Assembly (NCBI GenBank): GCA_002314145.1
Contig: DCCG01000019.1
Location: 1 to 64,000 of the forward strand
DNA: 64,000 nucleotides
Source of the DNA: Thalassolituus sp. UBA1087
GTDB taxonomy: Bacteria > Pseudomonadota > Gammaproteobacteria > Pseudomonadales > Oceanobacteraceae
Direction: 5' to 3'
Below, in pieces: positions 52,012 to 61,211 of this stretch. Under the pieces are notes generated by a model. That model was not told the origin of the DNA, did not search any database, and worked only from the letters and a program-made list of their open reading frames with translations. The translations under genes were made by a program, and so were the position numbers. Each line of letters opens with the position of its first letter. Within the stretch, counting starts at the first letter, position 1.

Positions 52012-52486
52012 GAATCATTTGCACCTGAAACTCTGATATTCTGACACTCCTTTAAAAGGTACGTAAGTACATAAAATAATTAAAAAAAGAAACTATCGTA
52101 CCTTTATCAATTCATTGCGCTTCCGCTAAGCGACAAACTGCCTGACACTTGCACTGTCATTAATTCATTTGTCAACATGCTCTTCTGACAAGCAAATTTA
52201 AACGAACGCGTTATCTTCTTTTATTGCTTAACTTATTCATTTTACTCAGATTTATTCCCTTCCTTATTTTTATTATTTGCTTTATTCATCATTAGCGACT
52301 GATTTTTATTTATTTAAAACCCCGGATTTCTTAGCAAAAAATTACGAAAAAAGACAAAGAAACAAATAGTCATCCGTCACAATTTCTTTTATCGTCTTCG
52401 CAAAATGTCTAATGCCAGAAAAGCACAGCCTGCGCGCTGTTCACCATAAAAATCAGAATGCCAGAGCAAAGGTATCAAGGCCTGTT
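52012..52486. other. Very AT-rich 475-bp region upstream of the GTPase cassette
   Basis: Strongly AT-rich, with many T-runs and short A/T tracts between 52060 and 52370. No gene recognised; an ATG at 52412 in frame with the next gene lacks a ribosome site. Likely promoter DNA of the cassette and possibly a silencer (H-NS/MvaT-like) target. Confidence 0.45.
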
Positions 52487-53500
52487 ATGAAGCATGATCT
52501 AGCCAGCGATGGTTTCTCCGAGTTTGATCAGGAGTTGTTGTTAAAACAGCTGCATGTTGTCAATAGCCGCCTTGATACAGAATGGTCTTACCAAGGTGAA
52601 GGTCATACCGCGACCCTGGTACTGGAAAAAAAATCGTCCTCTGAAAAACATGTTGTGCAGCCACATTTTGGCCACTTATCTTCTTCCCCGATGCTTCCCT
52701 CATCGCAACTGGCTACGCCGCCACTGGAATGGCCAATACGCATCATGGCGTTACTGGAGCTGCTGAAAAAAGCCGGTAATCATGCAGCCGCAAGCCATGA
52801 CACCCATGACGAGCTTCCTGAACAGGACGATACGCCGGAGACGGGCCGGATATCCTGCAGAATAAAGCAACTCAGTCAGCAGGTTTCCACCCACAAAGCT
52901 TTCAGAATCGAACTCGATGGCTACCCGGCAGACATCCGGCACGAGCAGGGTGAACTGATGGTTTGCAGTCCTGTCGCTCCCCAGTCGCTGGCGGAAGCAC
53001 TGATTAATCAGCCCTTCTGTTCAATACTGGCACAGGATAATCCCGCACCGCTTGCCGAAGTGGATGCCTCTGCAGACAAGCATGAAAACCTTACTCTTTT
53101 CCCGCTGAATTCTCTGCTCTGGTGCCTGTGCCTGCAGGAGCCGTTGTCAGCGCCCGGCCGGCAGACACTGATGAGCTACCGCTATCAATTACGCGAATGG
53201 CCGGACTATTCCGTTCTTTTCCGCAATGAAAAAATTCTGCAGCTGACAGCCGCGTTTATTAAACGGCCGGCCGCCATCCAGGATGTAACTCGCATTACCC
53301 GGGCGACGGAAGACGAAGCGGCACGCTTTATCAATGCCTGCCAGACCACCGGTATCCGCCTGGACACTCAGCCTCTCAGCCAGGCAGAGCAACCGGCGGC
53401 TTCCGGCAGCAATACAGAAGGCAGTAAGAACCCTCAGCAAAAGCAGCAGTTATCCCTGCTGGCCAGTCTGCGTAATAAACTCAAAGTGGCTTTTTCGTAA
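52487..53500 (+). CDS. Unknown protein heading the GTPase/Roadblock cassette, 337 aa
   Basis: Start ATG 52487 (AAGG six bases upstream). No signal peptide or membrane helix. Residues 1-90 are polar; about 130-200 form a compact alpha/beta region (RISCRIKQLSQQVSTHKAFR, IRHEQGELMVCSP). Residues about 215-305 are helical: SLLWCLCLQEPLSAPG, YRYQLREWPDYSVLFRNEK, LTAAFIKRPAAIQDVTRITR, EDEAARFINACQTTGI. This looks like a winged-helix module of the sort found beside MglA-like GTPases. The tail is Gln/Ser-rich. Stop and next start overlap (TAATG), so it belongs with the GTPase. Confidence 0.75.
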   Translation: MKHDLASDGFSEFDQELLLKQLHVVNSRLDTEWSYQGEGHTATLVLEKKSSSEKHVVQPHFGHLSSSPMLPSSQLATPPLEWPIRIMALLELLKKAGNHAAASHDTHDELPEQDDTPETGRISCRIKQLSQQVSTHKAFRIELDGYPADIRHEQGELMVCSPVAPQSLAEALINQPFCSILAQDNPAPLAEVDASADKHENLTLFPLNSLLWCLCLQEPLSAPGRQTLMSYRYQLREWPDYSVLFRNEKILQLTAAFIKRPAAIQDVTRITRATEDEAARFINACQTTGIRLDTQPLSQAEQPAASGSNTEGSKNPQQKQQLSLLASLRNKLKVAFS

Positions 53501-54036
53501 TGCAGTTACACAACAAGATTCTGTTTATTGGCCCTATGGGGGCAGGAAAAACCACGGCCATACAAACGCTCAGCGATCAGGCCGCGGCGACGACGGAAGT
53601 GCAGAATTCCAACCGCGCACTGTACGATAAACAGACCACCACAGTCGCGATGGATTACGGTTCAATTCAGCTGGACGACAATCAACAGATTCATCTGTAC
53701 GGCATTCCCGGACAAAAACATTTTGAGCCCGTCTGGCCTGTGATCGCTAAAGGCGCTATCGGTGCAATTTTACTGGTCAACGCCAGTCATCCCGACTGGC
53801 AGAACGATACCCTGTATCTGTTACAGGCCTTCCGCGCACAGGTTGCCAGTGGCAGCGTGGTGGTGGCCGCCAACCGCACGGACGATGCTCAGCTGCAGCA
53901 GTTACAGCAGATTCTGACAAGCCATCAATACTATCTGCCGGTCCTGCTGACGGACCCCAGGCAGCGCGATGATCTGGTGCTGGCCCTTGAGATATTGATT
54001 GCCAACCTTGAAGTTGAGACCTGTATTCATGACTGA
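53500..54036 (+). CDS. MglA/Srp-like small GTPase (COG2229 type)
   Basis: 178 residues. P-loop IGPMGAGKTT at about 10-19; switch/G3 region LYGIPGQKHFE, where the usual DxxGQ is GIPGQ; G4 ANRTD in place of NKxD. These substitutions are typical of the bacterial Ras-like group related to MglA and to the CvnD proteins of actinobacterial conservons. Such GTPases are turned over by Roadblock/LC7 partners, two of which follow. No lipidation or membrane signal seen. Overlaps the next gene by eight bases. Confidence 0.85.
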   Translation: MQLHNKILFIGPMGAGKTTAIQTLSDQAAATTEVQNSNRALYDKQTTTVAMDYGSIQLDDNQQIHLYGIPGQKHFEPVWPVIAKGAIGAILLVNASHPDWQNDTLYLLQAFRAQVASGSVVVAANRTDDAQLQQLQQILTSHQYYLPVLLTDPRQRDDLVLALEILIANLEVETCIHD

Positions 54037-54451
54037 TGTGTCTAACCCGCTGATTTCCAACACCCTTAAAGCTGCTTTTCTTGAGCAGCTTAAGACGGCC
54101 TCTGCCAGACACAGCGACATAGAATATCTGTCACTGTCGACCTCAGACGGCTATGTGCTGTGCAATACCATCCCACAGGACAGTAATATTGATGCCAGCC
54201 GTCTGGCCGCGATGTCAGCTTCCTTCTGTGGTATCAGCCATGGTTTAACAGAACAGGCCGAAAAGCAGCCTTTTGAAGGCAGTCTGATTGAAACCGGCAA
54301 TGGTCTGCTTGTGTGTCGCCAGATCCAGCACGGGCGCCACGAAGTGGTGTTGCTGGGTGTTTTTTCCCCCTCCACAACGCACGGTGTTGCTCTGTGGGCA
54401 CTTAATAACGTTGCCAGAGAAACACTGGCGATTCTCACACATTACAACTGA
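54029..54451 (+). CDS. Roadblock/LC7-like protein, first of two
   Basis: 140 residues from ATG 54029, overlapping the GTPase stop by eight bases. Fold pattern fits Roadblock/LC7: helix AFLEQLKTASARHSDIEYLS, strand TSDGYVLCN, helix SRLAAMSASFCGISHGLTEQ, strands SLIETGNGLLVCRQI and HEVVLLGVF. Partner or regulator of the GTPase by context. More diverged from the family than the next gene. Confidence 0.75.
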   Translation: MTDVSNPLISNTLKAAFLEQLKTASARHSDIEYLSLSTSDGYVLCNTIPQDSNIDASRLAAMSASFCGISHGLTEQAEKQPFEGSLIETGNGLLVCRQIQHGRHEVVLLGVFSPSTTHGVALWALNNVARETLAILTHYN

Positions 54452-54467
54452 ATTCCCGGAGATAACT

Positions 54468-54827
54468 ATGGGCAATGTAAATGAAACCCTGAATAAACTG
54501 CTGGAAACTGACGGCGCCCTGGTGGCCGCTCTGGTCGACTACAGCACCGGTATGCTGCTCGGTTCCGCCGGCAGTGGTATTGATCTTGAAATCGCTGCGG
54601 CCGCCAATACGGAAGTCGTGCGCGCGAAAATGAAAGCCATTGACATGCTGGGCCTGGATGAGCAGATCGACGATATTCTGATTACCCTCAGCAGCCAGTA
54701 TCACCTGATCCGCCCGATGAGCACCGACCGTAACCTGTTTATTTATTATGCTCTGGATACGGATAAAGCGAACCTTGCGCTGGCCCGCCGGGCATTGCGT
54801 ATGGCTGAAGAAGGGCTCAGTGTTTAA
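54468..54827 (+). CDS. Roadblock/LC7-domain protein, second of two
   Basis: 119 residues from ATG 54468, GGAG seven bases upstream. Clear Roadblock/LC7 fold: ETLNKLLETDGALVAALVDY, STGMLLGS, helix EIAAAANTEVVRAKMKAIDM, DDILITLSSQYHLIRPM, LFIYYALD, LALARRALRMAEEGL. MglB-type proteins of this fold form dimers that stimulate GTP hydrolysis by MglA. Last gene of the cassette, followed at once by a terminator. Confidence 0.88.
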   Translation: MGNVNETLNKLLETDGALVAALVDYSTGMLLGSAGSGIDLEIAAAANTEVVRAKMKAIDMLGLDEQIDDILITLSSQYHLIRPMSTDRNLFIYYALDTDKANLALARRALRMAEEGLSV

Positions 54828-54835
54828 TCCGTTCA

Positions 54836-54860
54836 GGTTCTGCATCAGCAGAACCTTTTT
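54836..54860 (+). terminator. Terminator ending the GTPase/Roadblock cassette
   Basis: Stem GGTTCTGC / GCAGAACC with loop ATCA followed by T5; nine bases after the stop codon. Confidence 0.9.
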
Positions 54861-55111
54861 CCTTTTCTTTCCTTTTCTCCCCTTTTTCCTTTTCCCAGAG
54901 CCTTACCCCTTTCTTAAACAGATTCATTGACTGTTGATCAATGACTGACGTTTTCCCTTTTATTTCCTTTACAGAAAAATGCAGCCTTGATTGTTGCCCG
55001 GCGGAACAGTCACAGGATGATCGAACATAGCGTTTCAGTAAAAACTCCCGGCGGTTTCAATACTCAGACAGTTAATCGCTTCCTGTTCAATGCTTAAAGG
55101 AGTACAGAAAC

Positions 55112-55876
55112 ATGGCAGATAACCTGATCGATTATCAAGGTAAAACCGTATTAATTACCGGTGCAGCCACCGGCATAGGTAAAGCAACCGCGCTGGCATT
55201 CGCCAGACAGGGAGCCAATATCGTCATCGGTGACGTCGATGACAGAGCAAAAGATACGGCGGCAGACATCAAACAACTGGGAGCAGAATCTCTATTTGTA
55301 AAAACGGATGTATCCGATGCCAGCGCGGTGGAAAATCTGGTCAGTGAGGCGGTAGCCCGGTTCGGGAAACTGGATGCCGCTTTTAATAACGCCGGTCTGC
55401 TGCCCCCGACGGCACCGCTGGCGGAACAGTCTGCGGAAGATTTTGACCGTATTATCAGTGTCGACCTGAAGGGTGTTTTTAATTGCATGAAATATGAGAT
55501 TCAGGCAATGCTGAACACTGGTGGCGGTGCCATTGTGAATACGGCTTCTGTAGCCGGGGTGGTCGCTGATCCGGGCATGGCGCCCTATGTTGCTGCCAAG
55601 CATGGCGTGGTCGGATTAAGCCGGGCTGCGGCTCTGGACTACGCCACCCAGGGAATCCGGGTAAATGCTCTGGCGCCAGGGCTGGTTGAATCCAATATGA
55701 CCAGACGCTGGTTAGATGATCCGGAATTCGTCGATCAACTCATGGCAAACAGCCCGGTAGGGCGCGCGGCCAAACCCGAAGAGATGGCCGGCATGGTATT
55801 ATTCCTGTGCTCGGATGCGGCCAGCTTTGCCACCGGGCAGGTTTATCTGAATGACGGTGGCCAGACAGCACATTGA
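55112..55876 (+). CDS. SDR family oxidoreductase
   Basis: 254 residues. Cofactor loop TGAATGIGKATA, acidic end of strand two GDVDD (suggests NAD preference), NNAG, catalytic Ser in NTASVAGV and YVAAKHGV (Tyr/Lys), end GQVYLNDGGQTAH. Close in layout to glucose-1-dehydrogenase/FabG-like SDRs. Substrate unknown. Monocistronic; shares a large hairpin with the convergent SMP-30-like gene. Confidence 0.9.
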   Translation: MADNLIDYQGKTVLITGAATGIGKATALAFARQGANIVIGDVDDRAKDTAADIKQLGAESLFVKTDVSDASAVENLVSEAVARFGKLDAAFNNAGLLPPTAPLAEQSAEDFDRIISVDLKGVFNCMKYEIQAMLNTGGGAIVNTASVAGVVADPGMAPYVAAKHGVVGLSRAAALDYATQGIRVNALAPGLVESNMTRRWLDDPEFVDQLMANSPVGRAAKPEEMAGMVLFLCSDAASFATGQVYLNDGGQTAH

Positions 55877-55881
55877 TTAAA

Positions 55882-55915
55882 TGAACCGTCAGGGGTTAAT
55901 TCCCCTGACGGTTCA
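55882..55915. terminator. 14-bp perfect hairpin between convergent genes
   Basis: Perfect stem TGAACCGTCAGGGG / CCCCTGACGGTTCA with loop TTAATT. The right arm contains the stop codon of the minus-strand gene. Lacks a T-run, so it may mainly block read-through of each convergent transcript or protect the 3' ends. Confidence 0.65.
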
Positions 55916-56974
55916 GAATCTTAGTTTTGCAATCCTGTCCATATGCAGAGTGCCCAGATACAGACCATCGTTTTCCGGCTGTACTGACGTCACTTCACCA
56001 ATGGCCACCGCGGCCTGATCATGGAAGCTCTGTAATATCTCCCCATCTTCATTTATCTGCAGAATAAATCCATAAGGTTCCGGCACAGGTGCCAGTGCTT
56101 TCGGTAAACGGGCCAGCAGGTTTTTCAGCCAGGGTTTATCATGAATTGCATCCACCAGTGCCGGTCTCAGGCCATACATAGCGACCCAATAACTTCCGTC
56201 CGCAGCGCGCGCGATACCATCCGGCATGCCGGGTAAGCCTTGCGTAATAATTTCTGACTGTCCGGCTTTTTCACCCTTCAGCCAGACCTTACGGATCTGA
56301 TAACGGAAGGTTTCATTAATCATCACATAATGCTGGTCCCGGGCCACTGCCACGCCGTTAGCGAATGCCAGCTGATCCGCCAGCAGCGTCAGGGTGTTAT
56401 CATCCGGGTTGAGTGCAAACAGGCGCCCGGACGGACGACCATCAAGAATATCCTTGACGATGTCCGTCAACGGATAACGCTGACTGGCGTCGGAAAAATA
56501 AATGGTGCCATCCGCACCAATATCCACATCATCCACAACGCCCAGTTTTTTGCCTTCAAATGTATCGGCCAGGACGGACAGATGACCGTCCTGGGTCAGG
56601 CGTAACAGGCCTTTATCTGCATCCGCAATAATCAGATTCTGCTGCCCGTCAAAGTGCAGCCCCAGCGGCCGCCCACCGGTATTGGTTAAGGTTTCCCAGC
56701 GCTTATTCCGGCAACGCCGCAGAATAGCGCCCTCCAGGGTTCCGGTGTACAGACAGCCATGATGATCACGGGCAACATCTTCACCGCCCTGTTTACCGGC
56801 CGGCAGTTTTATTATCTCTGCCGACTGCAGTCTGTCATTTTTCGCAAGAGCGCCACTGAAGGTCTGTGCCGGCGGTACCTGTACACTGATGGCATCAACC
56901 GGAGCCGGGCTTAAAACAAGATAGAGGCCACTGGCAATCACCAGCAGGATGAGAATCTGAAAGAGTATTTTCAT
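55913..56974 (-). CDS. SMP-30/strictosidine-synthase-like beta-propeller protein
   Basis: 353 residues with one N-terminal membrane anchor or signal (about 4-22, ILILLVIASGLYLVL). Six-bladed propeller features: EDVARDHHGCLYTGTLEGAI, RPLGLHFDGQQNLIIADADK, VDDVDIGADGTIYFSDASQR, FANGVAVARDQHYVMINET and GMPDGIARAADGSYWVAMYG. Similar to strictosidine-synthase-like and APMAP-type proteins, which are often lactonases or arylesterases with Ca2+. Substrate unknown. Probably anchored in the inner membrane facing the periplasm. Confidence 0.85.
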   Translation of the reverse strand: MKILFQILILLVIASGLYLVLSPAPVDAISVQVPPAQTFSGALAKNDRLQSAEIIKLPAGKQGGEDVARDHHGCLYTGTLEGAILRRCRNKRWETLTNTGGRPLGLHFDGQQNLIIADADKGLLRLTQDGHLSVLADTFEGKKLGVVDDVDIGADGTIYFSDASQRYPLTDIVKDILDGRPSGRLFALNPDDNTLTLLADQLAFANGVAVARDQHYVMINETFRYQIRKVWLKGEKAGQSEIITQGLPGMPDGIARAADGSYWVAMYGLRPALVDAIHDKPWLKNLLARLPKALAPVPEPYGFILQINEDGEILQSFHDQAAVAIGEVTSVQPENDGLYLGTLHMDRIAKLRF

Positions 56975-57071
56975 AGGGCTGCTTCTGTTGTTGTTATTTT
57001 AATAAACAGACTATTACAGCTTATGGAGCGTTTGACTAATGCCTGTTGTGCCAGATCTGCATTGATCCGTT

Positions 57072-58901
57072 TTATTCAGGAGGGAATACTTTGACACAGT
57101 TACGTCCGGCGCCTTTAGCGGCATAGAGGGCTTCATCCGCCATATTGGTGACCGTTTTGGGCAAGGTATCCGGTTCAGCGATCAGACTGACAACGCCGAT
57201 GCTGGCGCTCACATTCAGCGGCAAACCATTGTAGCGGATAACGATCTCAGTAATCTTCTGACGCAGACACTCAGCTTTTTCACCAGCGCTGTGACGGTCA
57301 AGGCCGGGCAGAATAATGGCAAATTCCTCCCCCCCATAGCGCGCCACACAGTCAAAATCACGCGAGAAAAATTCCTTCATCATGGCTGAGACTTTTACCA
57401 GACACTGGTCTCCGGTGAGGTGGCCGTACTGGTCATTAAAGGATTTAAAGTGATCAATATCGAGCAGTATCAACGCAAGCTGCTGTTGCTGGCGGTGAGA
57501 ACGATATATTTCTTTCTGCAGTACCTGATCGAAATAGCGGCGGTTATACAGGTTGGTCAGGGCATCGGTGATGCTCAGCGTCTGAAGATCACGATTTGCG
57601 CGTTTTAATTCCTGTGTCGTTATCTGCAGTTCATGAGTCCGTTCTGCCACCCGCCGCTCCAGATTCAAGCTGTGTTCTTTCTGCACCTGCAGTAATTCAT
57701 ACTGGGCTTTTTCGCGCAGATTTCTTTCTGAATTAATCCGCTCTGCCAGCGCAAATGACAGCAGAACAATCTCAATAACAAAACCAATGGTCTGGGTATA
57801 TTCGGTTATGTTATTGAACGGCAGAACACCGCGCAGCATCAGTACATAAATAAATGTGCCGATTACAATCATCGACCAGGCCACAGCAAAAATTGTCGCC
57901 GAACGGCTCCCTTTCCATGCCAGGTAAACCGCCGTGATCAGACTGCACATAGTAGAGAACATCGACATAGCTTCAGTATGCAGAAGCTCAATCGAAAATC
58001 CGGTGCTATAAATGACCAGAGACACCAGCCAATAGACCAGTAACAGGGTATTCATGTGCAGCGGCCAGCCGCCTTCTTTTTTCAGGTCGAGAAAGTAACG
58101 CATAAACAGGGTTGCCGTCACAAAGCCCAGCATGGCGCCGATGCCATAGGCATGAAGACGGAACCAGCTGAAGTCCCCCCACAGCAGATGATCCCCGAGC
58201 CCGGTTTTCGCCAGAATAAACAGGATGATGGATGCCAGATACATCGAGTACATAAAGTACATCCTGTCGCGGGTAAACATCCACAGCGACAGGTTGTAGA
58301 GAAACATCACGGCTAATATGCCGAACAGAAACGCATAAATACTGTGAAAGTGAAGCTGGTAATCGGTGTAGGCTTCTTCATTCCACAGGAACAGCGGCAA
58401 CAGATAGTTATAGGTGGTTCTGGTTTTCAGCAGCAGGGTAACGGACTCATTACCCTCGAGAATCACCGGAAAAAGCGTACTGGCGTTGTGCCGGTAGCGG
58501 GTTTCCGGGTCCCGGGTCAGACCCGCTCTGAATTCCAGCAGCTCTCCGCTGACACCGTCTTTCTGGTAAAAACTGACTTCCCGGTAATTACTCCAGCGCA
58601 GTTCCAGCAGCCGGTAAGCGGCAACATCACTGTCGTTGTGCAGATTAACCGCGACCCAGGCCGGATGCTGACTGCGCGGCGGATCGAGAAGAATGGAAGT
58701 GGCCTGCTGCCAGGGAAGTTCATCATAAAGGTTGAGGACGTCACCGGCCGACAGATCCTGATCGTCGAAGAAATAGTAGATTTCACTGTAATCAATCTGC
58801 TGATCTTCTGACGTGCTGATGTCCAGAGCCGATACGCTCAGGCTGAAAACGATACCCCACAGGGCAACAAACAGACTGACAAGCAGACGGTGGGAGGCCA
58901 T
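57072..58901 (-). CDS. 7TMR-DISM diguanylate cyclase
   Basis: 609 residues from ATG 58901 (AGGGG upstream). Signal peptide to about SVSA-LD, periplasmic DISM extracellular domain (25-175; HPAWVAVNLHN, YREVSFYQKDG), seven membrane helices (about 185-385; LFGILAVMFLYNLSLW), coiled coil, GGDEF with VARYGGEEFAIILPG active site and RDFD I-site. So a feedback-regulated c-di-GMP synthase sensing an unknown carbohydrate-like or small ligand. An upstream frame to 58946 lacks a ribosome site. Confidence 0.9.
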   Translation of the reverse strand: MASHRLLVSLFVALWGIVFSLSVSALDISTSEDQQIDYSEIYYFFDDQDLSAGDVLNLYDELPWQQATSILLDPPRSQHPAWVAVNLHNDSDVAAYRLLELRWSNYREVSFYQKDGVSGELLEFRAGLTRDPETRYRHNASTLFPVILEGNESVTLLLKTRTTYNYLLPLFLWNEEAYTDYQLHFHSIYAFLFGILAVMFLYNLSLWMFTRDRMYFMYSMYLASIILFILAKTGLGDHLLWGDFSWFRLHAYGIGAMLGFVTATLFMRYFLDLKKEGGWPLHMNTLLLVYWLVSLVIYSTGFSIELLHTEAMSMFSTMCSLITAVYLAWKGSRSATIFAVAWSMIVIGTFIYVLMLRGVLPFNNITEYTQTIGFVIEIVLLSFALAERINSERNLREKAQYELLQVQKEHSLNLERRVAERTHELQITTQELKRANRDLQTLSITDALTNLYNRRYFDQVLQKEIYRSHRQQQQLALILLDIDHFKSFNDQYGHLTGDQCLVKVSAMMKEFFSRDFDCVARYGGEEFAIILPGLDRHSAGEKAECLRQKITEIVIRYNGLPLNVSASIGVVSLIAEPDTLPKTVTNMADEALYAAKGAGRNCVKVFPPE

Positions 58902-59011
58902 GAATCCCCTGACATTGATACGCCACAAACAATCCCGGTCCCGCACGCCGGGTGTCCGGAAGGCCTGAAACTATCTGAGTATAGCCGTCAAATGCCGGGA
59001 TGCCCGCCCCG

Positions 59012-59281
59012 CTAGGCGTCGCTGTTCTTTTGTTTACGATGAAGGATATAACGCCAGGTAAAGGCGATGATGGCCGTAAAGGAGAGGAAGACAGGTAACA
59101 GGCTGAAGATATAAGCGTGCAGACCCTTTTCGGCAATAAAGACGTAAATCGCCTGCCAACCCGACAGGTTGATGGCCTCACCGGTCTCCACATGATGCCC
59201 TGACACAGCGGCGGTGCTGAGGCTGTATATCACTGTGATGATCAGGCCGGCCAGGGCCGATATAGAGATGATGGTTTTCAT
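59012..59281 (-). CDS. Small membrane protein, unknown, 89 aa
   Basis: Begins MKTIISISALAGLIITVIYS at 59281 (weak ribosome site; a GTG at 59320 would add 13 residues). Two predicted membrane helices: about 3-24 and 55-77 (AYIFSLLPVFLSFTAIIAFT), with a basic C-terminal tail RYILHRKQK. No family recognised. Lies between algR and the diguanylate cyclase on the same strand; could follow algR transcription. Confidence 0.55.
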   Translation of the reverse strand: MKTIISISALAGLIITVIYSLSTAAVSGHHVETGEAINLSGWQAIYVFIAEKGLHAYIFSLLPVFLSFTAIIAFTWRYILHRKQKNSDA

Positions 59282-59397
59282 AACGTACTGACTGCCGGTG
59301 TCGTGAATAAGCATTCCCACTATAGGAGCAGGCGCGCTTCAGTGCGAGCCAGATAATCCGCTTTGTCGGCGTTTTTTTACTGTCAGGAATTAAATTT

Positions 59398-60126
59398 TCA
59401 GAGTTCTTTCATAACCCGTTTTACCGCCGCCAGATGACGGCGGCTGACGGCCACGCCCTCATCCAGCCCGCGCAGATATACTTTGTGACCGCCACCGGGC
59501 TGGGCTTCGAGACGTTCAATCCGGCCGCGCGCCACCAGCGCACTGCGATGCACGCGCACAAACCGGTCGCCAAACTCATCTTCCAGCTGTTTCAGCGCAT
59601 CATCAATCAGGGTTTCGCCACCGGTATGCCGCACGCTGACGTACTTCTGATCGGCATAAAAGTAAAATACGTCCTCCAGCGCAATCAGCTGCAGGCCATT
59701 GTGGGTACGGGCGCTTAAATGAGTCCGGGAACCGGCAGCCACCTCATTGTCCGGCTGTTTACCCAGCCATTCCACGGCGCGCTGCAGTGCCCGGGACAGA
59801 TCCTCTTTACGGATGGGCTTGAGCAGATAGTCAATGGCGCGGACGCCAAACGCCTGCAGCGCATGTTCATCGTAGGCGGTGCAGAAAACCACAGCCGGCG
59901 GCTTCTCCTGTTTGGCAATTTCCGCCGCCACTGCCAGCCCGGTCATACCCGGCATCTGAATATCCAGCATCACCAGATCGGCATGCTGGCGCGCAAGCCA
60001 GTCCAGCGCCGCTTCTCCGTTACCGACGTCTCCGGCGCATTCAAATTGACTGTGTTCCTGCAGCAAGCGTTTCAGCCGCTCCCGCGCCAGTGGCTCATCA
60101 TCCACCAGTAATACCCGGTAACTCAT
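59398..60126 (-). CDS. algR: LytTR response regulator AlgR
   Basis: 242 residues. Receiver domain (1-120) with acidic pocket VDDEP, phospho-acceptor Asp in DLVMLDIQMPGMTG and Lys in LLKPI. LytTR DNA-binding domain (about 140-240; FYFYADQKYVSVRH, FVRVHRSALV). In Pseudomonas AlgR drives the fimU-pilVWXY1 minor-pilin operon and alginate genes; a matching pilin operon is at 1-3695 of this window. Overlaps algZ by four bases. Confidence 0.92.
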   Translation of the reverse strand: MSYRVLLVDDEPLARERLKRLLQEHSQFECAGDVGNGEAALDWLARQHADLVMLDIQMPGMTGLAVAAEIAKQEKPPAVVFCTAYDEHALQAFGVRAIDYLLKPIRKEDLSRALQRAVEWLGKQPDNEVAAGSRTHLSARTHNGLQLIALEDVFYFYADQKYVSVRHTGGETLIDDALKQLEDEFGDRFVRVHRSALVARGRIERLEAQPGGGHKVYLRGLDEGVAVSRRHLAAVKRVMKEL

Positions 60127-61211
60127 GGATTACTTTCTCCGTTGGCAGCCTCTGCCTGCGGTAACTGCAGACAGGCTATGTATTCTTCTTTCTCTTCCGT
60201 CACCTTCAGGCCGGCGTGCTCATCCCGGGCCTGCAGGCGCGCGCGGATATTGGCATGCGCAATGCCATTCCCCGGTTGCTGAATCCTTTTGCCGGCGCTG
60301 GTGCGCGGCAGACTGTTGCGGATCACCAGCCACCATTGACCGCTTTGTTCTGCACCCGGAGCCTGTTTCAGCTCAATACAGAGACTGCCCGGGTCCGGAT
60401 TGGGCTGGATACCATGGTAAACCGCATTTTCCAGCAGTGGCTGCAACACCAGCTGCGGTACGGTGATGTCCGGCAGGGTATCCGGCAACTGCCAGCTCAC
60501 CTGCAAACGCTCCCCCAGGCGCTCCTGCTCAATGGCCAGGTAACGCCGTCCCAGCTGAATCTCATCCGCCAGCGGCACCAGAGCATTGTCGTTCTTCAGT
60601 ACGGCGCGGAACAGCTGAGCCAGATCCACCAGCATGGCTTCCGCTTTGTCCGGGTCCACCATAATCAGTGACGCGACCGTGTTCAGTGTGTTGAAGAAGA
60701 AATGCGGACGGATATTCGCCTGCAGCGCGGTCAGCCGTGATTTCAGTTCCGCCTGGGCCTTAAGCCGCCACTGACTCTGTACATAGAAGTAACGCAGAGC
60801 CAGAGCACCAAAAATACTGCTGATCAGGATATTTCGTACCACCCAGGGCCAGTCAATACCTGGCGCGGCCAGCGGCCACAGCATTTCGCCTGTTACACTG
60901 ACGATCAAGGTCACCAGAGCAATGAAGCCCAGCGCCACTGCAGACGCCAGCGCTACCGATAAGCGCACCAGCAGCCGGCGCAGCTGACACAGCCCAGCCA
61001 CTGACAGCAGACATACCCACTGCACAAAAAATGACATGACACTGAATCTTTGCCAGGAGAATGCCAGCAAAGGGCCTTCCATCAGGTTCAGTGCCAGTAC
61101 CAGACCTTCACTGACCGCCAGCAGAATGATCACCGCCCGGGTATTACACAGATCCGGCAGGAAGAAAGCTTCCAGCAACCCTTGTTTATTGTCTTCCGAT
61201 GGCACACTCAC
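60123..61211 (-). CDS. algZ: Sensor histidine kinase AlgZ/FimS
   Basis: 362 residues. About four membrane helices in the first 150 residues, then a LytS-type His_kinase domain: ALQANIRPHFFFNTLNTVAS with the phospho-His, and the ATP-binding segment QPLLENAVYHGIQ and GNGIAHANIRARLQ. Partner of AlgR, with which it overlaps. argH is divergent, as in Pseudomonas. Confidence 0.9.
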   Translation of the reverse strand: MSVPSEDNKQGLLEAFFLPDLCNTRAVIILLAVSEGLVLALNLMEGPLLAFSWQRFSVMSFFVQWVCLLSVAGLCQLRRLLVRLSVALASAVALGFIALVTLIVSVTGEMLWPLAAPGIDWPWVVRNILISSIFGALALRYFYVQSQWRLKAQAELKSRLTALQANIRPHFFFNTLNTVASLIMVDPDKAEAMLVDLAQLFRAVLKNDNALVPLADEIQLGRRYLAIEQERLGERLQVSWQLPDTLPDITVPQLVLQPLLENAVYHGIQPNPDPGSLCIELKQAPGAEQSGQWWLVIRNSLPRTSAGKRIQQPGNGIAHANIRARLQARDEHAGLKVTEEKEEYIACLQLPQAEAANGESNP

